Shown here: positions 1 to 7,160 of the stretch, piece by piece
Layout: the number at the start of each line of letters is the position of its first letter
Numbering within the stretch: the first letter of the stretch is position 1
Origin: Bacillota bacterium
Lineage (GTDB): Bacteria > Bacillota_A > Clostridia > DSM-8532
DNA: 28,235 bases
Reading direction: 5' to 3'
NCBI GenBank assembly: GCA_023424865.1
Contig: JAFADM010000198.1
Location: forward strand, 1 to 28,235
Position numbers and translations under genes: made by a program
Notes under the pieces: generated by a model
Databases searched by the model: none
The model's input: the letters and a program-made list of their open reading frames with translations, nothing else
What the model was told of the DNA's origin: nothing

Positions 1-766
1 CCACACTGAGCCATACGTCCAAGGCTCCCGGGTTTGCCACCCGATCCAGCTTTGCGGTAAACTTAAGATTCTCCAGAGCCTTCATATAATCCAGAATTTC
101 AATGCTTGTGGCATACCAGATATCCTCGCGGCCTCCCGTATAAGCGCAAAACGCCTCTATAACATCCCAGTTGTCCTTGTTGTCAAACTCATAGCTGTGG
201 CCCCAGACATATAAGAGCCGGGGACGTTCAAGGCGCCTTTTACTCATTCCCTGTCCGGTTATAAAGGTTTCCCCCATAGCCATCAGCCCCTGGTTGTGGT
301 GGCAGGAAGGACACCACCTTAAGGGATCGGAGGGAAGCTGAAAGCCGGGGGTGCTGCCTGTTGTCCGGGCATATTCAATGCCGTAGTGGGGAAGCGCGCT
401 TACAACCTTTTCCGAAGCGCTGCCGAAGGGGTAGGACATTCCTCTTACAGGGGCTTGTGCCAGCTCCTCAAGATATATGCGGTTGTCAAGAATTTCCCTA
501 AGCAGGCGGGAAGCGGGTATGTCGTCCAGAAAGGGGTGAAGCACCGTATGGGCCGATATTTCAAAGCCCTCATACAACTGTCTCACAGCACTTCTTCCCA
601 CCCCGTCGTCCGCTTCCAGCACTTGATTGCAAAGGTGAAAGGTGCCTCTTATGCCGTGGCGGTTGAAAATGCCCACAAGCCTTTCATCCGCCCGGTTTCC
701 TCCGTCATAGCTCATGGTCAGGGCCAGCTTTGCCCCTCCGGGAAACAGATTAAACAGAACTTCCAT
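1..766 (-). CDS. Polysaccharide deacetylase (NodB/CE4-like), 3' end cut by window edge
   Basis: The reading frame is open from an ATG at 766 to the left edge, giving about 255 residues with the C terminus missing. An AAGGAG site lies 9 bases before the ATG. The gene starts 18 bases after the upstream permease stop, so it is probably the last visible gene of the ABC operon. NodB-fold marks are visible: TMSYDGG at residues 17-23, the H-x3-H metal pair in AHTVLHPF, the YPFGS motif, and the late WGHSYEFDN motif carrying the general-acid histidine. The family removes N- or O-acetyl groups from sugars using a divalent metal. There is no signal peptide, so a cytoplasmic role on imported oligosaccharides is inferred. 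Oddity: the usual SYDDG motif reads SYDGG, so the second Asp, normally a metal ligand, is Gly22. Family assignment is firm; the substrate is unknown. Confidence 0.85.
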   Translation of the reverse strand, partial: MEVLFNLFPGGAKLALTMSYDGGNRADERLVGIFNRHGIRGTFHLCNQVLEADDGVGRSAVRQLYEGFEISAHTVLHPFLDDIPASRLLREILDNRIYLEELAQAPVRGMSYPFGSASEKVVSALPHYGIEYARTTGSTPGFQLPSDPLRWCPSCHHNQGLMAMGETFITGQGMSKRRLERPRLLYVWGHSYEFDNKDNWDVIEAFCAYTGGREDIWYATSIEILDYMKALENLKFTAKLDRVANPGALDVWLSV

Positions 767-784
767 CCTTTATCTCACTCCTTT

Positions 785-1687
785 TTAACCCTTAATTGAG
801 CCTATCATTACACCTTTGACAAAATGCTTTTGTACAAAGGGATAAACAATAAGCACGGGGACGGTGGCAACGACAATAAGGGAATATTTCATGAGATTGG
901 CCAGGCCCTGCTTGGCTTCCATGGTGTCCTGATCCAGAAGCATGGCAGGATCAAAGGTATTGGCAATAAGAATATTCCTGAGGAAGATCTGCAAAGGGTA
1001 CAATTCCTTTTTGGTGATGTAGAGAAAGGCGCTGAAATAGGAGTTCCAATGTGCAATGGCATAATAAAGGGTTATTACGGCTATGACAGCCTTGGAAAGC
1101 GGCAGGGCAATCTGAAGGAAGAATCGGAAATCATTGCAGCCGTCAATTTGCGCCGCCTCCAGAAGCTCGTGAGGGATACTGTTTTGGAAAAAGGTCCGGG
1201 TAATGATCATGTTCATAACCGACAAGGCCCCAGGCAGCAGCAGCGCCCAGATGGTATTCATTAATCCCAGCTCGTTGACGAGAAGGTAACTGGGAATCAT
1301 GCCCCCGCTGAATATCATGGTAAAGGTAAAAAGGAACATCAGCGGTCCCTTACCGGGCAAATCCCGCCGGGAAAGAGGGTAGGCCGCAATGAGTGTAATA
1401 AAAAGATTAATCAGGGTCCCAAAAACAGCGTAGAACAGGGAATTTCGGTAACCCAGGAGTACATCCCCCGTCTCAAAGATAGCGGTGTAGCCCATGAGGC
1501 TTATGTCCACAGGCCACAGAAAAACCCTTCCGGCGGATACGGCCTCAGCAGAGGAAAAGGAGGCAGAAAGCATGAATATCAGGGGATAACCGATGATAAT
1601 AAGTATGAGGATCAGAAAAGAATAAACAAAGCCATAGAAAATACGATCCTCCGAGGACATTTTAATTCTTTTAACAGTCTTTTTCAT
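785..1687 (-). CDS. ABC sugar transporter permease, YtcP/MalG-like
   Basis: This 300-residue integral membrane protein has about six hydrophobic segments. The first, about residues 18-40, starts at YSFLILILIIIGYPLIF. The cytoplasmic EAA loop that docks the ATPase is clear: LLEAAQIDGCNDFRFF, followed by ALPLSKAVIAV. The ending VKGVMIGSIKG is characteristic of YtcP-type partners of LplB. AAAGGAG sits 6 bases before the ATG. It follows the LplB-like permease by 11 bases, and the two are expected to form the heterodimeric channel of a CUT1-type importer for oligosaccharides. No ATPase gene is in the window, which is usual for this group because it shares an MsmX/UgpC-type ATPase. The transported sugar is inferred from the neighbours to be an acidic oligosaccharide. 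Confidence 0.93.
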   Translation of the reverse strand: MKKTVKRIKMSSEDRIFYGFVYSFLILILIIIGYPLIFMLSASFSSAEAVSAGRVFLWPVDISLMGYTAIFETGDVLLGYRNSLFYAVFGTLINLFITLIAAYPLSRRDLPGKGPLMFLFTFTMIFSGGMIPSYLLVNELGLMNTIWALLLPGALSVMNMIITRTFFQNSIPHELLEAAQIDGCNDFRFFLQIALPLSKAVIAVITLYYAIAHWNSYFSAFLYITKKELYPLQIFLRNILIANTFDPAMLLDQDTMEAKQGLANLMKYSLIVVATVPVLIVYPFVQKHFVKGVMIGSIKG

Positions 1688-1698
1688 ATCTGACTCCT

Positions 1699-2643
1699 TT
1701 ACCAGAGGCTAGTCTTGCTCAGTCTGCGGGACAGGGTGTTTACAAAGACAATAAGAACGAGGTTAATCACCGAGTTGAACAGACCAATGGCCGTTGCATA
1801 GGAAAAATCGCTGTTGCCTCCCGAACCGAGACCGATACGGTAAACATAGGTTGAAATAAGCTCACTGCTGCTTATGTTAAGCGAATTCTGCATAAGGTAA
1901 ACCTTTTCAAAGCCCACGCTCATAATGCGCCCGGCGTCCAGGATAAGAAGGATGGTAGCGGTGGGCAGAATGCTGGGAAGGTCAATATGCAATACTCTTT
2001 TAAACCTTCCTGCACCGTCAATCTGAGCTGCCTCGTGAAGCTCCATGTCCACCGAGGACAGAGCTGCTATGTAAATGATGGAGCTCCAGCCCATGTGCTG
2101 CCATATCCCCGACCATACATAAACATGGGGAAAAGAGGCCGCCTGACCCAAAATATCCGGTGGCCGCTGATTGAAAAGCGCCTGCCATATATTTCCGTAA
2201 AGTCCTACTATGGGGTTGAAGAACTGCATGACCATACCTACCAGCACCACAATTGAAATGAAATGAGGGATGTAGGTTACAGTCTGAATCAGCCTCTTAA
2301 ACCGCTCCTGGCGAACGCAATTCAAAGTGAGAGCCAAAAGGATGGGTAGGGGAAAGCCGGCCATCAAACCGTATACAGAGAGGGAAAGGGTGTTTTTAAC
2401 CACCCTTTCAAACTGATAGGAGTTGAAAAACTTGATAAACTGGTCAAAGCCTACCCAGGGACTCGCTTCCATTCCCAGCCTTACGCTGAATTTCTTAAAA
2501 GCGATCTGAAGTCCGTACATGGGCGCATACTGAAAGACAATCAGGTAGATAATGGGAATCAGAAGCATGGCATAGAGCTGCCATGATCTCAGGGCTCTTT
2601 TTGTGAATGATGGTGCTTTTCTTGGAACAACTGTCGGAATCAT
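1699..2643 (-). CDS. ABC sugar transporter permease, LplB/MalF-like
   Basis: This 314-residue inner-membrane permease has about six membrane spans, the first near LYAMLLIPIIYLIVFQY. The EAA motif LHEAAQIDGAGRFKRV followed by DLPSILPTATILLIL is intact. The N-terminal AFKKFSVRLGMEASPWVGFDQF stretch is typical of LplB proteins. Start choice: an ATG at 2649 abuts the AGGAGG (2650-2655) with no spacing, while the ATG at 2643 sits 6 bases downstream of it, so 2643 is preferred. It lies between the binding protein (74-base gap) and the second permease (11-base gap), giving the standard lipoprotein-permease-permease order. The family is certain; the substrate is not readable from the sequence. Confidence 0.93.
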   Translation of the reverse strand: MIPTVVPRKAPSFTKRALRSWQLYAMLLIPIIYLIVFQYAPMYGLQIAFKKFSVRLGMEASPWVGFDQFIKFFNSYQFERVVKNTLSLSVYGLMAGFPLPILLALTLNCVRQERFKRLIQTVTYIPHFISIVVLVGMVMQFFNPIVGLYGNIWQALFNQRPPDILGQAASFPHVYVWSGIWQHMGWSSIIYIAALSSVDMELHEAAQIDGAGRFKRVLHIDLPSILPTATILLILDAGRIMSVGFEKVYLMQNSLNISSSELISTYVYRIGLGSGGNSDFSYATAIGLFNSVINLVLIVFVNTLSRRLSKTSLW

Positions 2644-2717
2644 GGGCATCCTCCTGTAGGCTAACGGCTTTTGCTTGCCGTCCAGTGTTTATTGCGGCAA
2701 CAAGGTTATCCTGTCTC

Positions 2718-4445
2718 TTATTTGCCGACGGTTCTGTCATAGGCGGTCTGAGAAATTTCAAGGAATTGGCCCAGGCCTATTTTTTCAAGCTCATTGAGGA
2801 AATTGCTCCAATCCGCGTCAATATCCGTGTAACCGGTAATATAGGCGGCGTTCTTTTCCTTTACATAGGTCTTCAGATTGGCCTTGATTTCAGAAATAGT
2901 GTCCATCTCCTCGCCGGTATACATAATCTTGTAAATGATCTCGTCCGGCTTAAGCTCAAACTCAATGGCATCTGCTTCGGCTACTTCAAGGGTTATGGCG
3001 CTTGATAACGGGTTATCCGTGTCAACAGTCAGTCCACCGGCAACCTCGTAGGTACGGAAGCAAGGCGCTCCATTCTGCCAATGGGCATTCTGTACCGAGC
3101 CCCATGCCAGAATAGGAACGATCATGGCAGGATAGCCCATATTTTCATAAGCACCCTTTTCATTGGCAGTAGGACCTCTCCAATCCACTTCCGGCTCTCC
3201 CCAGCGATTCCATACGGTGGCTTCATCGCTCATCATGAGATCCAGCAAACGGAAAGCGGCTTCTGGATTTTTGGCGTTCATGGTGATGTAGGCAGTGGGA
3301 TTTGGCAATGTGGGACGGAAAATGGACTGCTTAATACCACTGGGACCTGCAAGGGGCGAAGCGGAAACGTATTCGGTACGGCGATTGTCGTCACCTGCCA
3401 GCATGGAGGGAGAGCCGATAATGGCCGTACCTACCAGGGTAGCGTCAGGATTGTTCATGATCTGCTTGGCCTGGGCATCGTCCTGGGTAAAGGAAACCGG
3501 CAGGAGCAAATCGTCAAGGCACAGATCTCTCAGATACTTAAGTCCTTCCTTCCATTCCTCAGTGGTATAAGCAAAATTGATTTTCCCATCTTCAAGAACC
3601 ATCCAGTCCCTTGATTCATCCGAGTAGATAAAGGAGGTCATAAGAAAGTCGAAATAATAGGAGAAAAAGCCTGTGGTGGCGCCCATAAGAGGAATCTCGT
3701 CCGCCTTGCCGTTTTTATTGAGATCCGTAGCTTTAATTTTTTCAAGGAGGGCACGGTATTCGTCTGTGGTGGTGGGAGCTGAAACCCCTAATTCATCCAG
3801 CCAGGGCTGATAAAGCCAGAGACGGCGGTCAAATTCGTTAACGATGGACTCCGCATAGGATGGCACCGTATAAATATTGCCGTCAGGAGAGGTAAAATAG
3901 GCAGCCAGATTCTTATCCGCCGTGCGTTCAAGCTGGGCTTTCAAATAATAGGACGAATGCTCAATATAATCGTTAATGGGGAGGAAGTAGCCACCGGAGC
4001 CATAGGTAGCCACAGCCCTGTCCTCCAGCCCGCGGATGAGTATTTCCGGCAGATCCGTGCCGCCGGCGGCAATCATAAGCTCAATTTTCTGGGTGGCTTC
4101 GTTGCTGGGATAAAGCTCAAATTCCAGATTGAAATTACCCTTCTCCTCCAGCATTTTCGTGTATTTATTGGTTTTGTAGTCGCTGACATTGGCACTTTGA
4201 GCCAGACCAATCTTTAAGGTCACGGTTTCTTTGGCAATGGGGAAGACACCCGGCTCATTAAGATTGGGATCCGAAGAAAAACCGCCCTCCACAGGTGCTG
4301 TTCCCGATGGGGAAACCGTGGCAGGCGGTGTGGTTTGGGGTGAGTTTACGCCGGATTGTCCGCAGGAGACCGTCATCAGGGCAATAGCCATAACGGAAGC
4401 CACCGCAGCAATACCTTTTTTAAAGGACCTCTTTGAATGTGTCAT
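2718..4445 (-). CDS. ABC transporter extracellular solute-binding lipoprotein (LipO-like)
   Basis: This 575-residue protein has a lipoprotein signal peptide: basic residues K5-R6 and K9-K10, a hydrophobic run, then a lipobox MTVSC with Cys28 as the predicted lipidated residue. A Ser/Thr/Pro-rich linker (residues 29-60) follows, then a family-1 solute-binding fold of the large type that accompanies LplB/YtcP permeases. AGGAGG lies 8 bases before the ATG. It is the first gene of the transporter operon, with its own upstream region (4446-4643) beginning after a terminator. The protein should sit on the outer face of the membrane and deliver an oligosaccharide to the two permeases encoded next. 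The motif VDWRGPTANEKGAYENMGYPA resembles the late region of other LipO-type proteins. The ligand is unknown; an acidic glycan fragment is inferred. Confidence 0.92.
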   Translation of the reverse strand: MTHSKRSFKKGIAAVASVMAIALMTVSCGQSGVNSPQTTPPATVSPSGTAPVEGGFSSDPNLNEPGVFPIAKETVTLKIGLAQSANVSDYKTNKYTKMLEEKGNFNLEFELYPSNEATQKIELMIAAGGTDLPEILIRGLEDRAVATYGSGGYFLPINDYIEHSSYYLKAQLERTADKNLAAYFTSPDGNIYTVPSYAESIVNEFDRRLWLYQPWLDELGVSAPTTTDEYRALLEKIKATDLNKNGKADEIPLMGATTGFFSYYFDFLMTSFIYSDESRDWMVLEDGKINFAYTTEEWKEGLKYLRDLCLDDLLLPVSFTQDDAQAKQIMNNPDATLVGTAIIGSPSMLAGDDNRRTEYVSASPLAGPSGIKQSIFRPTLPNPTAYITMNAKNPEAAFRLLDLMMSDEATVWNRWGEPEVDWRGPTANEKGAYENMGYPAMIVPILAWGSVQNAHWQNGAPCFRTYEVAGGLTVDTDNPLSSAITLEVAEADAIEFELKPDEIIYKIMYTGEEMDTISEIKANLKTYVKEKNAAYITGYTDIDADWSNFLNELEKIGLGQFLEISQTAYDRTVGK

Positions 4446-4501
4446 AGAATCATCCTCCTATAATGTTGACTTTTGTTCAAATTAACGAAAGGCTGATTCT
4501 C

Positions 4502-4530
4502 ATTTTAGAAAAATTGCAGCAATTTGTACA
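4502..4530 (-). promoter_or_regulatory. Candidate promoter and palindromic operator of the ABC transporter operon
   Basis: On the minus strand TGTACA (4525-4530) and TAAAAT (4502-4507) are separated by 17 bases and lie about 57 bases before the binding-protein start. A perfect 15-base palindrome, AAATTGC-A-GCAATTT (4511-4525), fills the spacer, where a repressor would block polymerase. The boxes are only moderately close to consensus, so the promoter is tentative. The dyad itself is directly visible. Confidence 0.45.
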
Positions 4531-4643
4531 CGTGATAATAGGGAAACACCGTGAAATAATGGAAATGGCCCTGACTTTTTTCATGCTTTTAACGAAGGGG
4601 ATGGATTTTTCGGAAAGTATAAATGAAAGAATTTAAAACCGGT

Positions 4644-4668
4644 AAAAAGGAAGCCTCAGAGGGCTTCC
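4644..4668 (-). terminator. Rho-independent terminator after the GH115-family gene
   Basis: The minus strand reads GGAAGCC, a six-base loop CTCTGA, GGCTTCC, then five T. The loop contains the TGA stop codon of the GH115-family gene, so the 5' arm of the stem encodes its last residues. It separates the heparinase/GH115 unit from the transporter operon. Confidence 0.88.
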
Positions 4669-6629
4669 CATTCATTAATAAATGTTTTTGTTTTTTCCAG
4701 CAAATCCAACAGATTCATTTTTTTATCTCCCCTGTACCAATTCCGCCATTTGTCATGCTCGGCGGCGGTTCTGTCAACAAGAGCCTTCTCCATATAAAAG
4801 ACCGCTTCCAACAACGCCTCTCGCCCCTTTCCGTCAACGGCCAGGAAAAGCTGCTCCACCCAGCCGTAGAGTCCAATCATAATCTGGGCCTGTACGAGAA
4901 AATGATCCTTGAAGAAAGGCTGTCTGTCTTTCCTGATTTCAGGCAAACGCGATGCAAGAAGGATAAAAACCTCCTTCCATTTACGGGTGGCCTCAGGGAA
5001 AACGCTCCTTAAAAAGGACAGCATCTCATCCTTAGTTGAATGTCCGGCCCCTATGCCCGGTTCCCCACCTCGTAAAACATCTAGAAGCGCCAGCCCCTTC
5101 ATTCTCGCCACTCCGTCCATCATGACCTGCTCGTCGGGGAAGGCATCGTTTTTAAGTACATGGAAGGCAGAGTAAAAGCTGTTGTACAGTGCGGTAAGAT
5201 CCTGACCGAATTCTCTCAGGCACCAGCTTTTCATAAAATTATCCCTGTTATAGGTCTCCCTGTTCCAGGTTATTTCAGCAAGAACCTTTATGCCCAGTAC
5301 AAATTCACGAATATTACCCACATTAGCAATGGAGTAAAAGGTATCCCCTTTTTCCCGTGCCTGGCGGTAATTGTGCTCAATCTTTTGAGGTGAGGTGATC
5401 TGTGCCAGCCGAGGCCCCGCTCCCCAAAAGGCCACATGGTAGTATACACCGTACCGGGTATCCTCCCGCCTTATGACATGATGAAAGTCCTCTCCCCACA
5501 TCTGGGTGCTGCCCTCATCGGCAAAAACAACAACGGTATTTTGGGGAAAGGTTAAAAAGCCCTTGTTATGGAGCTCTCCGCCTTCCATCCAAAGTGTTGT
5601 GGTGGAATAAAAATTCTTATGGCCCAGTACCCTCTCAACAATTTCCGCCTGCACTGCCATGGCCCTGGAGATAAGACGGCCCCTTTCTTCCATACTCGAA
5701 GGCACATTGGGATCATGCACCCAGACGGGCCGATCTCCTCTGCCCCTTAAACCCAGCTGCCAGATGACATTAGGATATTGACCCCATTTTTGGGCATAAT
5801 CCGTCCAAATCTGGCTGAACAGTTCCGGATGAGCGACAAAGGAAGCCGGAGGCGACATGCCTTTTCCCTTCCAGTAATTGTCCCAGGCAAAGTGGCTCAC
5901 TCCCATAGGCTCCACATGATGCTGGGATATAAAAAGCCCTCTTTCCGTTACGATACGGACCAGGTTCTCTTCTGGGGGATTCATAATATCCACGAAAGAG
6001 GCGGGAATCAAAAGATTCTGTTTGAGCCTGAGAGCGGTTTCCGCCACCTTTTCGATAATGGTGTGGTGCGTTACCTGATGGTAATAGGGATAGTCGATAA
6101 AACGCTTTCCGCCGCCGTTCTTCCATTGGGTTAAAAGGTCCTCGTCATTTAAAAACCATCCTCTGAAGCGGGAGGTTACAGGACCATCCGAAATATGGAC
6201 GGACCCCAGAATAATCTTTTCCTTCCGCCTAGGTTCATTGTCCGTCCAGAAATAAAGAGGATCCACACCCAGAAAAGTTTCACAGAAATGGTAAATCCCA
6301 AAAACACTTCCCCTGTAATCGCTGCCCATAATGCATAAATTTTTGTTTTCGGGTCCAAAGCTTACAATAGAAAAATGCTCCCACTTGCCTTCTATGGCAT
6401 TAAAAGAAATACCCTCGCATGCAAGCCAGGCTCTGAACCGTTCATTTTCAAGAGTTCCTACGACTACATAGCCCTTTTCCTCTACGGGCAGGAAGGGGTG
6501 AAGCTCCGGCTCCATGCCAGTGACCTTTTTTAAATCCTCTTTAAGATCTCCCAGGGCCAAATGCACGCAGTTGGGTTCACGCCCGTCGAAATAAACAGGA
6601 GCTAACCGGTTATTTTCAAATAAAAGCAT
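4656..6629 (-). CDS. GH115-family glycosyl hydrolase (putative alpha-glucuronidase)
   Basis: The protein is 657 residues. GH115 hallmarks are visible in order: GSDYRGSVFGIYHFCETFLGVDPLYFW (about 102-128), corresponding to the GSDkRGtiYGiY...GVsPW block; RFRGWFLNDED (154-164), matching the family's RGiFiNDEd; and QHHVEPMGVSHFAWDNYW (236-253), matching its SHcEPM region. Characterised GH115 enzymes remove (4-O-methyl-)glucuronic acid from xylan, often as secreted proteins longer than this. This one has no signal peptide and lacks a clear C-terminal accessory domain. Start choice: GGAGG lies 6 bases before the ATG at 6629, and the upstream ATG at 6680 has no such site. It is third in the unit heparinase-VOC-GH115. 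Cytoplasmic removal of a uronic acid branch from an imported oligosaccharide is inferred. Family is fairly certain, specificity is not. Confidence 0.82.
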   Translation of the reverse strand: MLLFENNRLAPVYFDGREPNCVHLALGDLKEDLKKVTGMEPELHPFLPVEEKGYVVVGTLENERFRAWLACEGISFNAIEGKWEHFSIVSFGPENKNLCIMGSDYRGSVFGIYHFCETFLGVDPLYFWTDNEPRRKEKIILGSVHISDGPVTSRFRGWFLNDEDLLTQWKNGGGKRFIDYPYYHQVTHHTIIEKVAETALRLKQNLLIPASFVDIMNPPEENLVRIVTERGLFISQHHVEPMGVSHFAWDNYWKGKGMSPPASFVAHPELFSQIWTDYAQKWGQYPNVIWQLGLRGRGDRPVWVHDPNVPSSMEERGRLISRAMAVQAEIVERVLGHKNFYSTTTLWMEGGELHNKGFLTFPQNTVVVFADEGSTQMWGEDFHHVIRREDTRYGVYYHVAFWGAGPRLAQITSPQKIEHNYRQAREKGDTFYSIANVGNIREFVLGIKVLAEITWNRETYNRDNFMKSWCLREFGQDLTALYNSFYSAFHVLKNDAFPDEQVMMDGVARMKGLALLDVLRGGEPGIGAGHSTKDEMLSFLRSVFPEATRKWKEVFILLASRLPEIRKDRQPFFKDHFLVQAQIMIGLYGWVEQLFLAVDGKGREALLEAVFYMEKALVDRTAAEHDKWRNWYRGDKKMNLLDLLEKTKTFINEWEAL

Positions 6630-6695
6630 TCTGCTCCTCCTTGCCTTAATTGGCTGTTTAAAATAAAAAGCCCGGCGCACTGTATGTGCAATGGG

Positions 6696-7079
6696 TTATT
6701 TTCCAAGGGGTAAGGCTCTGTCTATCAGGTGGCACAGATTTCCTTCCCCGTCATAAAAAAGGACCAGCTTTATGGCCTCATTTACCACCGGCGACCCAGC
6801 CATTCTTACGCCTGAGGCTTTAAGCTGTTCCCAGGTCCTGTCGAAATCATCTACGGAAAAGGCCAGGTGCCGGTGCCCCGCAGTATAATTGTCAAAGCCG
6901 GACTGCCCCTTTTGCCGGGCAGGGTAGATTTCAATCATGACATCGTTGGGAGCTGCCAGAAACAGGGTTCCCTTTTTGTTATCACCCACAAGCCGCATAC
7001 CAAGCTTTTCTACATACCATCGGGCCAGCTCCTCCGGGTTTTCAGCACTTATGCCCGTATGCTCAATACCTGTAATCAT
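6696..7079 (-). CDS. VOC (glyoxalase/bleomycin-resistance fold) family protein
   Basis: This 127-residue, single-domain protein has two beta-alpha-beta-beta-beta modules. The N-terminal GIEHTGIS gives the usual first metal-ligand position (His7), MIEIYP gives Glu50, and GHRHLAFSVDD gives His71. The last ligand position, normally Glu in G-N-x-x-E-L, reads GNLCHLID, with His117 in its place. The family covers glyoxalase I, dioxygenases, epimerases and resistance proteins, so the reaction cannot be named. It lies 81 bases after the heparinase-family gene and 66 bases before the GH115-family gene on the same strand, which suggests a role in the same sugar pathway, for example isomerising an unsaturated or keto-sugar. 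An AAGGAAAGG stretch precedes the ATG. Confidence 0.85.
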   Translation of the reverse strand: MITGIEHTGISAENPEELARWYVEKLGMRLVGDNKKGTLFLAAPNDVMIEIYPARQKGQSGFDNYTAGHRHLAFSVDDFDRTWEQLKASGVRMAGSPVVNEAIKLVLFYDGEGNLCHLIDRALPLGK

Positions 7080-7160
7080 CCTGTTTCATCCTTTCCTTGT
7101 GTTATTTGTAATTTGGAGAATAAAAGAAATTACGAGAATTAAGTTACTTTGGAGAAAAGG

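Noticed and set aside
386..799. Plus-strand reading frame opposite the deacetylase
   Set aside because: The minus strand carries NodB motifs through the whole stretch; the plus frame has no recognisable features.
4527..4535. CACGTG-containing palindrome as a specific operator
   Set aside because: A six-base palindrome is expected by chance at this scale and adds nothing beyond the stronger neighbouring dyad.
5778..6134. Overlapping reading frames opposite and within the GH115-family gene
   Set aside because: These are by-products of the coding bias of the real gene, with no ribosome sites or family motifs.
6630..6680. Longer N terminus for the GH115-family protein
   Set aside because: The ATG at 6680 lacks a ribosome site, while GGAGG lies 6 bases before the ATG at 6629.
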